Shown here: one piece after another, positions 1 to 7,620 of the stretch
Layout: each line of letters starts with the position of its first letter
Numbering within the stretch: position 1 is the first letter of the stretch
NCBI GenBank assembly: GCA_003241055.1
Contig: QFOD01000005.1
Location: 173,758-237,757, forward strand
From: Roseateles depolymerans
GTDB taxonomy: Bacteria > Pseudomonadota > Gammaproteobacteria > Burkholderiales > Burkholderiaceae_C
DNA: 64,000 nt
Reading direction: 5' to 3'
Made by a program: the position numbers and the translations under genes
Notes under the pieces: model-generated
What the model was told of the DNA's origin: nothing
Database searches by the model: none
Seen by the model: only the letters and a program-made list of their open reading frames with translations

Positions 1-783
1 GCCGAAGCCGGGGCGGGCCTCGTTGACCCAGTCACGCAGCGCCATCAGCTCGGGCGCATGGGCCAGGAAGGTGGACACCACGTGCGGATCGAAGGCACTG
101 CCGGCCTGCTCGGTCAGCATGGACAGCGCGCGGTCGTCGGCAAAGGCGGGGCGGTAGCAGCGGTTCATCGTGAGGGCATCGAAATAGTCCACGACCGCGA
201 CGATGCGGCCCGACAGCGGGATGGCCTCGCCGGCCAGCCCCTGCGGGTAGCCGCTGCCATCCCAGCGCTCGTGGTGATGCAGCGCCACCTCGGCCGCCAG
301 GGCGAACACGGGAATCGCGGAGTTGCCGAGGATATCGGCGCCCATGCGCGGGTGGGTCTGCATCTGCGAGCGCTCTTCCGGCGTCAGCGAGCCGGGCTTC
401 TTCAGCACGCCGTCGGGCACGCCCAGCTTGCCGATGTCGTGCATCGGGGCGGCCAGGCGCAGCATCTGCGCGCCCCGTTCGTCCACGCCCAGATGGCGGG
501 CGAGCGCGCCGGCCAGGTAGCCCAGCCGCACGATGTGGGCGCCGGTATCGTCGTCGCGCAGCTCGGCCGCCACGGCAAGCCGCATCAACGCCTCCAGGTG
601 GGCGGACTCCAGGGCTTCCAGGGCGGCATTGCGTTCCCGGTACATGCGGCCGAGGTCGGCGAGCAGCCGCTCCATCTGGGCGGATGCGCCGATTTCGAAG
701 GCCGTCGCGGACAGGTGTCGATCGGCGGCAATTGCGGGCATGCGGGGCTCCAGGCTGACTGTGTTGCCGAGATTCTGATCCAT
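1..783 (-). CDS. HD-GYP domain phosphodiesterase (3' end cut by window edge)
   Basis: The reading frame is open to the left edge, so 261 N-terminal residues are visible. From about residue 70 it matches an HD-GYP domain, the family that hydrolyses cyclic-di-GMP: HD at 115-116 inside HDIGK, an HHE motif near 170-172, GSGYP at 176-180, and a DALT-x-R-x-YR stretch after it. No REC domain precedes it; residues 1-60 are a short, probably helical lead-in. The start at ATG 783 is the first in frame and lies divergent to the regulator at 816. Neighbouring REC proteins suggest one signalling locus. Enzymatic activity is inferred from the intact HD and GYP motifs. Confidence 0.88.
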   Translation of the reverse strand, partial: MDQNLGNTVSLEPRMPAIAADRHLSATAFEIGASAQMERLLADLGRMYRERNAALEALESAHLEALMRLAVAAELRDDDTGAHIVRLGYLAGALARHLGVDERGAQMLRLAAPMHDIGKLGVPDGVLKKPGSLTPEERSQMQTHPRMGADILGNSAIPVFALAAEVALHHHERWDGSGYPQGLAGEAIPLSGRIVAVVDYFDALTMNRCYRPAFADDRALSMLTEQAGSAFDPHVVSTFLAHAPELMALRDWVNEARPGFG

Positions 784-815
784 CTATCGTTTTTATCAAA
801 TCTAGCAACAATTTT

Positions 816-1484
816 ATGGCGCTCAATTTCGGCAAAATGTCGCGCGTGAACCGAAATACCCCCCCCGATTCCATGGTCCCGGAAACCTGTTCCACCACAG
901 AGGCCGCTCAGCGTCTGGGGATGGCGGTTCGTTCGGTCCAGTTGATGGTCGACCGAGGCGAACTCCAGGCCTGGAAGACCCCTGGCGGACACCGCCGCAT
1001 CCTGCGCGCGTCGGTGGATGCCTGGCTGAGCAGCCGGGGCGGTGCGCCCGGTGTGCCGGCCGCGGCCGCGCCGGCGGTGCCGGCCAAGCGGCCGCTGACG
1101 CTGCTGCTGATCGAGGACTCGGTGCACTTCCAGAATCTCATCAGCATGATCGTCAAGCGCGAGCTGCCGCAGGCCGAGCTGCACGTCGCCTCGGATGGCA
1201 TCGCCGGTCTGGCGATGGCCGGGCGCCTGGAGCCCGATCTGCTGCTGATCGACATCCTGCTGCCTGGCATCGACGGCGCGGCGCTGATCACCAGCCTGCG
1301 CTCGCATCCGCAGTTCGCACGCAGCCGCCTGATCGTCGTGACGGCGCTGGACGAGGCCCAGCGTGCGCCCTACGCCTTTGCACTGCAGGGCGTGCCGGTG
1401 GTGCACAAGACCGACCTCGTCACCCAGCTGCCCGAGCTGCTGGTGGACGCCAACGCCGGGGCCGCCGAGTCGGCTTCCGCCTGA
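816..1484 (+). CDS. Excisionase-like HTH protein fused to a C-terminal REC domain
   Basis: The 222-residue protein carries a MerR/excisionase-type helix-turn-helix at about 25-70, with the typical TPGGHRR wing near 55-61. An Ala/Pro linker follows, then a receiver domain from about 93, with acidic residues near E100/D101, a probable phospho-acceptor D146 and a conserved lysine in VVHKTD. The order is reversed from usual response regulators, where REC comes first. It is probably a DNA-binding response regulator whose kinase is outside the window. The start is uncertain: ATGs at 837 and 873 are in frame and none has a clear ribosome-binding site. Confidence 0.82.
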   Translation: MALNFGKMSRVNRNTPPDSMVPETCSTTEAAQRLGMAVRSVQLMVDRGELQAWKTPGGHRRILRASVDAWLSSRGGAPGVPAAAAPAVPAKRPLTLLLIEDSVHFQNLISMIVKRELPQAELHVASDGIAGLAMAGRLEPDLLLIDILLPGIDGAALITSLRSHPQFARSRLIVVTALDEAQRAPYAFALQGVPVVHKTDLVTQLPELLVDANAGAAESASA

Positions 1485-1485
1485 C

Positions 1486-2217
1486 ATGAGCCAGCGCCTG
1501 CTGCTGATCGAGGACGACCTCTCGATCGCGCGCTTCGTCGAGATGGCGCTGGAAGACCTGCCCGCGCTGGAGCTGCGCAACGTGCGCAGCCTCGCCGAGG
1601 CGCAGACGGCGCTGGCCGCCGGGGGCTGGCATCTGGTGATCAGCGACCTGATGCTGCCCGATGGGTCCGCCGAGCTGCTGCTGCGCGAAGGCCTGGCCCA
1701 GCGGGACGGCGCCCCGCCCTGGGTGGTGTTCAGCGCCGGGCTCAATGCCCAGCGCCAGACCCTGCTGTCGGGCCTGGGCGTGAAGCGGGTGCTGCACAAG
1801 CCGGTGGCGCTGGGTGAGCTGCTGGACACCGTCGAAGCCCTGCTGCTGCCGGCCGATGCCGAGACGGCGGCGCCTGAGGCCTCTGCCGCGTCGGCGCCTG
1901 CAGCACCAATGGCGGCCGATCCGGTCGCGCAGCATTTCGGCGGTGATCGGGTGCTGTTCGAAGGTTTTCTCGCCGGCTGCGTGGAGCGCTTCGCCGACGA
2001 CCTGGCCCAGGGCGACGCAGCCTGTGCGCGCGGTGATGCGCCGGAGCTGCGGCGGGTGGCCCACGGGCTCAAGGCCGTGCTGCATCTGCTGGGGCAGCCG
2101 GCGCTGTCCGAGCTGGCGCGGGGGATCGAGGACGACGCTGCCGCCGGCGGGCTGGATGCCGCGGCCTGGCGCCAGCTGGCCGAAGGCCTGATCGGCCTCG
2201 GGGCGCGACGCGGCTGA
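1486..2217 (+). CDS. Response regulator with REC and HPt domains
   Basis: This 243-residue protein begins one base after the previous stop, so the two are probably co-transcribed. REC occupies about 1-118, with the acidic cluster EDD at 9-11, phospho-acceptor D54 in SDLMLPDG and K105 in LHKP. After an Ala-rich linker, residues 145-243 form an HPt helical bundle with the phosphorylatable histidine at H193 (VAHGLKAVLHLLG). It probably shuttles phosphate in a multistep phosphorelay with the REC proteins on either side. No histidine kinase is visible. Confidence 0.87.
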   Translation: MSQRLLLIEDDLSIARFVEMALEDLPALELRNVRSLAEAQTALAAGGWHLVISDLMLPDGSAELLLREGLAQRDGAPPWVVFSAGLNAQRQTLLSGLGVKRVLHKPVALGELLDTVEALLLPADAETAAPEASAASAPAAPMAADPVAQHFGGDRVLFEGFLAGCVERFADDLAQGDAACARGDAPELRRVAHGLKAVLHLLGQPALSELARGIEDDAAAGGLDAAAWRQLAEGLIGLGARRG

Positions 2218-2394
2218 GCGGGCGTTCCCCCCGGGGATGAGGGCCGCTTCCGTGGGGGGGCGGACTGGCCGACGCGGCCAACTGCGTCGACACTGCAGGC
2301 CCGCTCGCAACGCCGCGAGTGCCCGCCGCCGTTGCTGCTCCATGTGCCCTGACTCTCCCGCTGCTGCCTTCTGCCGATTCCGACGGAGGCCGGC

Positions 2395-2769
2395 GTGAGC
2401 GCCTTTGTCGTGCTCTATGTGGAGGACGATCCGGTCAATGCGCAGCTGATGCAGAGCATCGCGGCGCTGCGACCGGGCTGCGAGCTGCGGGTGGCGGCCA
2501 GCGGCGGGCAGGCCCGCGTGGCCGTACAGGACGAGCGCTTCGATCTGCTGCTGTGCGATCAGCACCTGCCCGATGCCGACGGCAGCGCGCTGCTGGCCGA
2601 GCTGCGGGCGCTGGGCCTGACGGCCCCCGCGCTGCTGGTGACGGCCGAGTCGGCCGACGAGGCCGAGCGCCTGGCCCAGCAGCACGGGTTCGACGGCTGC
2701 TGGACCAAGCCGCTGGATGTGCACGCGGTGCTGCGGGAATTCGAGCGCTGGCAGGCCCTCCGGCGCTGA
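2395..2769 (+). CDS. Stand-alone receiver (REC) protein
   Basis: A 124-residue single-domain receiver. It has the acidic triad E10/D11/D12, phospho-acceptor D55 (LLLCDQHLPDADG), T83 and K105 (WTKPLD), which is the full set of conserved REC residues. There is no output domain, so it probably acts as a phosphorelay intermediate or by protein contact, CheY-like. The start is a GTG with a CGGAGG-type ribosome-binding site just upstream. The 177 bp between it and the REC-HPt gene hold no gene that I can see. Confidence 0.85.
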   Translation: MSAFVVLYVEDDPVNAQLMQSIAALRPGCELRVAASGGQARVAVQDERFDLLLCDQHLPDADGSALLAELRALGLTAPALLVTAESADEAERLAQQHGFDGCWTKPLDVHAVLREFERWQALRR

Positions 2770-2845
2770 CACAAATCTTTGCGCCCCGGTCATACGGCTG
2801 CGGGCGCGGGCGGCGATCCTCCGGCCACGGCTTTGGAGGACGACG

Positions 2846-4342
2846 ATGACGAACCGCCGCTTTGTGCTGGGCAGTGGCGCCACGCTGGTGGCGGGCCTGC
2901 TGCTGGCGCGTCGGGCACCGGCTGCCAGCGAGGCCGCACCGCTGTCCGCCGAAGAGCGCGCGCTGCATGCGCTGAACCGGCTGGGCTACGGACCCACCTC
3001 GCAGGATCGCAGCGCCATCGCCGAGCAGGGCGCGCAGGCCTGGCTGGATCGCTTCCTGGCCGAGCAGCTGCAGCCCGAGCGGCTGGCCCTGCCGACGCCG
3101 CTGGCCGAGCGGCTGTCGTCGCTGGAGGTGCTGCGCCTGTCGCCGGTCGAGGCCATTCACCGCCACCGCGAGGTGCAGCAGCTGGCGCGTCGGCTGCGGG
3201 CCGATGCCGAGGGTCAGGCCGTGCCCGACGAGCTGCGTGCCGCGCGCGAGCGCCAGCGGGCCCTGCAGCAACAGGCCGGCGCGGCGCGGCTGCTGCGCGC
3301 CCAGCAGAGCCCGGCCCAGCTCAGCGAGGTGCTGACCGAGTTCTGGTTCAACCACTTCAACGTCTACGCGGGCAAGGCGCCGGTAGGCCTGCTGGTGGCC
3401 GACTACGAGCAGCACGCCATCCGCCCCCATGTACTGGGCCGCTTCCGCGACATGCTGGGGGCGACTGCCCGCCACCCGGCCATGCTGATCTACCTCGACA
3501 ACGCGCAGAGCTCGGGTGGCGACCGCCAGGGCCGGGGCGGTCTGAACGAGAACTACGCCCGCGAGCTGATGGAGTTGCACACGCTGGGGGTGGATGGCGG
3601 TTATTCGCAACAGGATGTGACCGAGCTGGCGCGCATGCTCACCGGCTGGGGCCTGGACGGCCGCGCCATCGCTGCGGGCGGGCCGGGCGCCGGCTTCCGC
3701 TTCGAGCCGCGGCGGCATGACACCGGGGTCAAGACCTGGCTCGGCCATCGTGTGGCGCCGAACGGCCAGGCCGAGGGCGAATTGGCGCTCGATGTGCTGG
3801 CCCGCCATCCGGCCACGGCCCGCCATCTGGCCTTCAAGTTCGCGCAGGCCTTCGTGGCCGATGTGCCGCCGCCGGCGCTGGTCCGGCGCCTGGCAGAGAG
3901 CTTCCAGGCCAGCGATGGCGACCTGCACGCGCTGACCCGCACGCTGCTGCGCTCCGACGAGTTCTGGAGCCGCGAGGCCTACCAGGCCAAGTTCAAGACG
4001 CCCTACCAGTACCTGCTGTCCAGCCTGCGGGCGCTCGATCTCGCGCCTGCCGAGGCCCAGCCCCTGCTGACGGCGCTGGCACAGGCCGGACAGCCGCTCT
4101 ACGGCGCGGCCACGCCCGACGGCTACAAGTCCACGGCTCAGGCCTGGCGCAGCCCCGAGGCGCTGACCCAGCGGGTGCAGCTGGCCGCCACGCTGGGCGC
4201 CCGCAGCGGCGTGAGCGCCCAGCAGCTGGGCGACACGCTGGGCGGGCTGGTGACCGCCAGCACCCGCCGCACGCTGGCCGCCGAGCCGGCGCCGCAACAG
4301 CTGGCCCTGCTGCTGGCCAGCCCCGATTTCATGAAGCACTGA
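2846..4342 (+). CDS. DUF1800 family exported protein
   Basis: 498 residues from ATG 2846, preceded by TTGGAGGA. The N terminus has a twin-arginine-like start (NRRFVLGSG) followed by a hydrophobic stretch, so Tat export is likely. The body matches DUF1800, with an early LNRLGYG segment, FWFNHFNVYAGK, ENYARELMELHTLGVDGGY and a C-terminal DGYKS region. The function of DUF1800 is unknown, but these genes very often sit directly upstream of a DUF1501 gene, as here (16-bp gap). The pair is probably a periplasmic unit; the role cannot be deduced from sequence. Confidence 0.87.
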   Translation: MTNRRFVLGSGATLVAGLLLARRAPAASEAAPLSAEERALHALNRLGYGPTSQDRSAIAEQGAQAWLDRFLAEQLQPERLALPTPLAERLSSLEVLRLSPVEAIHRHREVQQLARRLRADAEGQAVPDELRAARERQRALQQQAGAARLLRAQQSPAQLSEVLTEFWFNHFNVYAGKAPVGLLVADYEQHAIRPHVLGRFRDMLGATARHPAMLIYLDNAQSSGGDRQGRGGLNENYARELMELHTLGVDGGYSQQDVTELARMLTGWGLDGRAIAAGGPGAGFRFEPRRHDTGVKTWLGHRVAPNGQAEGELALDVLARHPATARHLAFKFAQAFVADVPPPALVRRLAESFQASDGDLHALTRTLLRSDEFWSREAYQAKFKTPYQYLLSSLRALDLAPAEAQPLLTALAQAGQPLYGAATPDGYKSTAQAWRSPEALTQRVQLAATLGARSGVSAQQLGDTLGGLVTASTRRTLAAEPAPQQLALLLASPDFMKH

Positions 4343-4358
4343 ACCCCAGGAGTCCGCC

Positions 4359-5585
4359 ATGCTCAGACGCCAATTGCTGCATTTCGGCGCCTTCACGCTG
4401 GCGGGGCTGCCGCCCAGCCTGGTGCGGGCGCAACAGGTGGCCCCGCGCAAGCTGGTGGTGGTGATGCTGCGCGGTGCGGTGGACGGGCTGTCCGTCGTCG
4501 CGCCCTATGCCGATCCGGCCTATGCCGCCGCGCGGCCGCAGATCGCGCTGCCAGCACCGGGCGAGGAGGGCGGGCTGATCCGGCTCGACGGGCTGTTCGG
4601 CCTGCACCCGGCGCTCGCGCCGCTGCAGCGGCGCTGGCAGGACGGCAGCCTGGCCTTCGTGCATGCGAGCGGCTCACCCGATCCGACCCGTTCGCACTTC
4701 GATGCCCAGGACTACATGGAATCGGGCACCCCCGGGCGCAAGTCCACGCCCGACGGCTGGATGAACCGCCTGCTCGGCGCGCTGCCGGGCGACCCCAGCC
4801 CGACCCGGGCGATCAGCCAGGGCGCGACCCCGCCGCGCATCTTTGCCGGCACGGCCAGCGTGGCCAGCCTGGGCACCGGGCCCAAGGCCCTGCAGCGCCG
4901 CGCGATCGACGATCCGCAGCTGCAGGCCGGGCTGGCGCGGCTGTACGCGGGTGACACGGCGCTGGCCGGCACGCTGCGCGACACCACCGAGGGGCGCCAG
5001 GAGATGGCCCGCAGCATGGGCGGTGGCCATGCGATGGACCCGTCGGCCGACGCCGGGGCGCCGTCGGCGCGCAGCTTTGCCGCCGATGCGCGCCGGTTGG
5101 GGATGCTGATCCGCAAGGACCCGCACACCCAGCTGGCGTTCACCTCGGTGGGCGGCTGGGACACCCACGTCAACCAGGGCGGCGCGCGCGGGCAGCTCGC
5201 CAGCCGCCTGGCGGCGCTGGGCGAGGGCTTGGATGCGCTGGGCCAGGGGCTGGGCGAGGCCTACAAGGACACCGTCATCGTCGTGATGAGCGAATTCGGC
5301 CGCACGGTGCGCCAGAACGGCACCGGCGGCACGGACCACGGCCGCGGCAACGTGATGTGGCTGCTGGGCGGGCCGGTGGCCGGCGGGCGCGTGCTGGGCG
5401 AATGGCCGGGGCTGGACGACGCGGCGCTCGTCGATGGCCGCGACCTCGCCGTTAGCACTGATTTCCGTCAGGTTATTGCGCCCTTGCTACAACGCCATCT
5501 GGGCCTGGATGACGCCGGGCTGGCCGCCGTGTTTCCTCAAGGGCCGCAGCGCTGGCGTGCTGCGGATCAGCTGCTGCGCACCTGA
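4359..5585 (+). CDS. DUF1501 family exported protein
   Basis: 408 residues, preceded by a CAGGAG ribosome-binding site. The N terminus MLRRQLLHFG followed by a hydrophobic segment ending near VRAQQ resembles a Tat-type signal. The body matches DUF1501, a sulfatase/alkaline-phosphatase-like fold: an early LVVVMLRGAVDGLSVV segment, then FTSVGGWDTHVNQG, VIVVMSEFGRTVRQNG and TDHGRGNVMWLLGG. The last two contain the histidine and aspartate positions typical of metal-binding sites in that superfamily. It is encoded just after its usual DUF1800 partner. Substrate unknown. Confidence 0.88.
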   Translation: MLRRQLLHFGAFTLAGLPPSLVRAQQVAPRKLVVVMLRGAVDGLSVVAPYADPAYAAARPQIALPAPGEEGGLIRLDGLFGLHPALAPLQRRWQDGSLAFVHASGSPDPTRSHFDAQDYMESGTPGRKSTPDGWMNRLLGALPGDPSPTRAISQGATPPRIFAGTASVASLGTGPKALQRRAIDDPQLQAGLARLYAGDTALAGTLRDTTEGRQEMARSMGGGHAMDPSADAGAPSARSFAADARRLGMLIRKDPHTQLAFTSVGGWDTHVNQGGARGQLASRLAALGEGLDALGQGLGEAYKDTVIVVMSEFGRTVRQNGTGGTDHGRGNVMWLLGGPVAGGRVLGEWPGLDDAALVDGRDLAVSTDFRQVIAPLLQRHLGLDDAGLAAVFPQGPQRWRAADQLLRT

Positions 5586-5618
5586 CCCGGTGCGCGGCGC
5601 GTTTCACCGGGAGCTTCC

Positions 5619-5705
5619 ATGTTGCGAATCCCGTCCTCCGGCTTTGGCCTGTGCCTGCTGCTGGCCGTGCTGGCCTATGGCTATCTGGTGATCGCCGCGC
5701 CCTGA
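5619..5705 (+). CDS. Candidate 28-residue single-pass membrane peptide
   Basis: A short frame of 28 codons starts at ATG 5619, with CGGGAG seven bases upstream, 33 bp after the DUF1501 stop. The product reads MLRIPSSGFG then a run of about 16 hydrophobic residues (CLLLAVLAYGYLVIAA) ending in Pro. This is a plausible transmembrane peptide. No family is recognised. A chance frame is possible at this GC content, but the ribosome-binding site and the concentrated hydrophobicity favour a real small protein made with the DUF1800/DUF1501 pair. Confidence 0.45.
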   Translation: MLRIPSSGFGLCLLLAVLAYGYLVIAAP

Positions 5706-5721
5706 GCGCAGCGCTCCTCCC

Positions 5722-7383
5722 TCATTCGGCCTGGGCCGGCATCACGAAGCGGGCCACCTCGGCGGCCAGCGCGCCGGCCTGCTGGCGCATGGCCGACGCG
5801 GCTGCGGCCGTCTGCTCCACCAGCGCGGCGTTCTGCTGCGTGGCCTGATCCAGCTCGGTGACGGCCTGGCCGATCTGAGCCAGGCCCTGGTTCTGCTCGC
5901 GCGCGCCGGTGGACACATGGCCCAGCAGCTCGTCCACGCGGCGCGAGCTGGCGGCGATCTGCTCGATCGTCGCGCCAGCCTGCTGCACCACCTGGCTGCC
6001 CGAGGCCACCCGCTCCACGCTGGCGCCGATCAGCGTCTTGATCTCCTTGGCCGCCTCGGCACTGCGCTGGGCCAGCGATCGCACCTCGCCGGCCACCACC
6101 GCGAAGCCGCGGCCCTGCTCGCCGGCGCGCGCGGCCTCCACGGCTGCATTCAGCGCCAGGATGTTGGTCTGGAAGGCGATGCCGTCGATGGTGCCGATGA
6201 TCTCGGCAATGCGGGTGGAGGACTCGCGGATGCTGTCCATGGTCTGCACCACCTGCTGCATCACGCGCCAGCCGTCGGCCGCCACGTCGGCGTTCTGCCG
6301 GGCCATGGTGGCGGCCTCGGCGGTGTTCTGCGCGCTGGAGCCGACGGTGGCCGACAGCTGTTCCATGGCGGCGGCGGACTGTTCCAGGCTGGCCGCCGCG
6401 GCCTCGGTGCGGCCCGAGAGATCGTCGGCGCCGGCGGCGATCTCGTCGCTGGAGCCCACGATGGCGTCGCTGGAGCGGCGCACGCGGCTGACCATCTGGC
6501 GCAGCGCATCCTGCATGGTGGCCAGCTCACGCATCAGCTGGGCGGCCTCGTCATGGCCCCAGGGCGAGGGCGAGGTGGTGAGGTCGCCGGCCGTCATCGC
6601 GCGCAGGTGGCGGCGGGTTTCGTTGAGGCCGCCCTCCATCACCTTGTAGAAGCTCAGGAACAGATAGCCCCCGAGCAGCACGACGGCAGCGGCCACCAGG
6701 GCCGCGCGCAGCAGACGCTGCCGCTGGGCCGCCTGCAGGTCGTCGATGTAGATGCCCGAGCCGACCACCCAGCCCCAGGGCTCGAAGGCCTTCACGTAGG
6801 AGAGCTTGTCCACCGGCTGCTGCTGGCCCGGGTGGGGCCACTGGTAGGCGACGAAGCCCTGGCCGTGGCGGCGCGCCTGGTCGGCAAAGGCGCTGAAGAG
6901 CGCAAGGCCGTGCGGGTCCTTGATGCCGCTGGCGTCCTGGCCGTCGAGCTGCGGCTGGGTCGGGTGCATCACGATGCGGGCCTGCAGGTCGTTGATCCAG
7001 AAGTACTCGCTGCCCTCGTAGCGCAGCTTCGCCACGGCCTGGCGGGCCAGGGCCTGGGCCTGCGCGCGCGGCAGCCCCGTGGCCTCCTGCGCCTGGGCCC
7101 AGGCGAGCACGCCGTGGGCGATCTCCACATGCTGGCGTGTGGCGGCCTTGCGGGCCTCCAGCGCCCCGGTGGCCTCGCTGTCCAGCAACCAGGCCACCAG
7201 GGCCAGCATGGGCAGCAGCGTGCTCAGCGAGATCAGCAGCGCCTTGCTGGCGAAGCGCAGCTCGCGGAACAGCCGCACGCCGGGCGCCCAGAAGCCGTGG
7301 TACGCGAAGAAGCCCGCGTCGGCGCGATGCGTGGCGCCGGTCGAGCGGGGGGCCGCAGCGGCGGCAGGGTGGGAAATGGCCAT
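5722..7383 (-). CDS. Methyl-accepting chemotaxis protein, Cache-type sensor
   Basis: 553 residues. A transmembrane helix lies at about 48-66. The periplasmic part is a single Cache-like domain, recognised by YEGSEYFWINDLQARIVMHP and the GWVVGSGIYIDDL strand. A second transmembrane segment near 220-240 is followed by HAMP and the signalling hairpin, whose conserved tip includes IAFQTNILALNAAVEAARAG. It would bind a small ligand outside the inner membrane and signal through CheA/CheW. It converges on the DUF1501 cluster and is divergent from the efflux operon. No C-terminal CheR-binding pentapeptide is present. Confidence 0.92.
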   Translation of the reverse strand: MAISHPAAAAAPRSTGATHRADAGFFAYHGFWAPGVRLFRELRFASKALLISLSTLLPMLALVAWLLDSEATGALEARKAATRQHVEIAHGVLAWAQAQEATGLPRAQAQALARQAVAKLRYEGSEYFWINDLQARIVMHPTQPQLDGQDASGIKDPHGLALFSAFADQARRHGQGFVAYQWPHPGQQQPVDKLSYVKAFEPWGWVVGSGIYIDDLQAAQRQRLLRAALVAAAVVLLGGYLFLSFYKVMEGGLNETRRHLRAMTAGDLTTSPSPWGHDEAAQLMRELATMQDALRQMVSRVRRSSDAIVGSSDEIAAGADDLSGRTEAAAASLEQSAAAMEQLSATVGSSAQNTAEAATMARQNADVAADGWRVMQQVVQTMDSIRESSTRIAEIIGTIDGIAFQTNILALNAAVEAARAGEQGRGFAVVAGEVRSLAQRSAEAAKEIKTLIGASVERVASGSQVVQQAGATIEQIAASSRRVDELLGHVSTGAREQNQGLAQIGQAVTELDQATQQNAALVEQTAAAASAMRQQAGALAAEVARFVMPAQAE

Positions 7384-7497
7384 GTCGAGACTAGGGTTGA
7401 TCCGCCGCAGTCTAGGTGGGGCTAACCCCAGGCTTGTGCGAATCCAACCATATTGCAGTGCAGCATTTCACGCGGAGGCCGCAGGCTTGCTGTGGGC

Positions 7498-7550
7498 GTC
7501 CGGACAGCGTCCGGACACCCGCCGGACTGTCCATTCGGTGTCCGCGGACA
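7498..7550 (+). promoter_or_regulatory. Cluster of GTCC/GGAC dyads upstream of the efflux operon (putative enhancer/operator)
   Basis: Two copies of the palindrome GTCCGGAC start 11 bp apart, one helical turn (7498-7505, 7509-7516). A GGACTGTCC element follows at 7524-7532, and then a perfect 12-bp palindrome TGTCCGCGGACA at 7539-7550. The cluster ends 45 bp upstream of the -24 element of a sigma-54 promoter. That suits an upstream activator site for a bacterial enhancer-binding protein (inference). No such activator gene lies in the window. Confidence 0.6.
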
Positions 7551-7593
7551 GGTCTTGCGCGCCCAAGTCCTTGATTTGAATGAAGGACCCTGC

Positions 7594-7609
7594 TGGCACG
7601 TGGCTTGCA
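7594..7609 (+). promoter_or_regulatory. Sigma-54 (-24/-12) promoter
   Basis: The sequence TGGCACGTGGCTTGCA matches the RpoN consensus TGGCACG-N4-TTGCA exactly, with GG at 7595-7596, GC at 7607-7608 and the required 10-bp spacing. Transcription would begin near 7620, immediately before the adaptor gene's ATG at 7621, so the mRNA would be nearly leaderless or a second promoter is used. Confidence 0.78.
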
Positions 7610-7620
7610 GAACAGGGGGC

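Noticed and set aside
2435..4450. Long open frames opposite to real genes, here and across most of the window (for example 17110-18504, 31538-32554, 36994-38082, 58583-61912).
   Set aside because: In 70% GC DNA antisense frames lack stops. Their translations are Arg/Gly/His/Ala-rich without domains, while the other strand encodes recognisable proteins.
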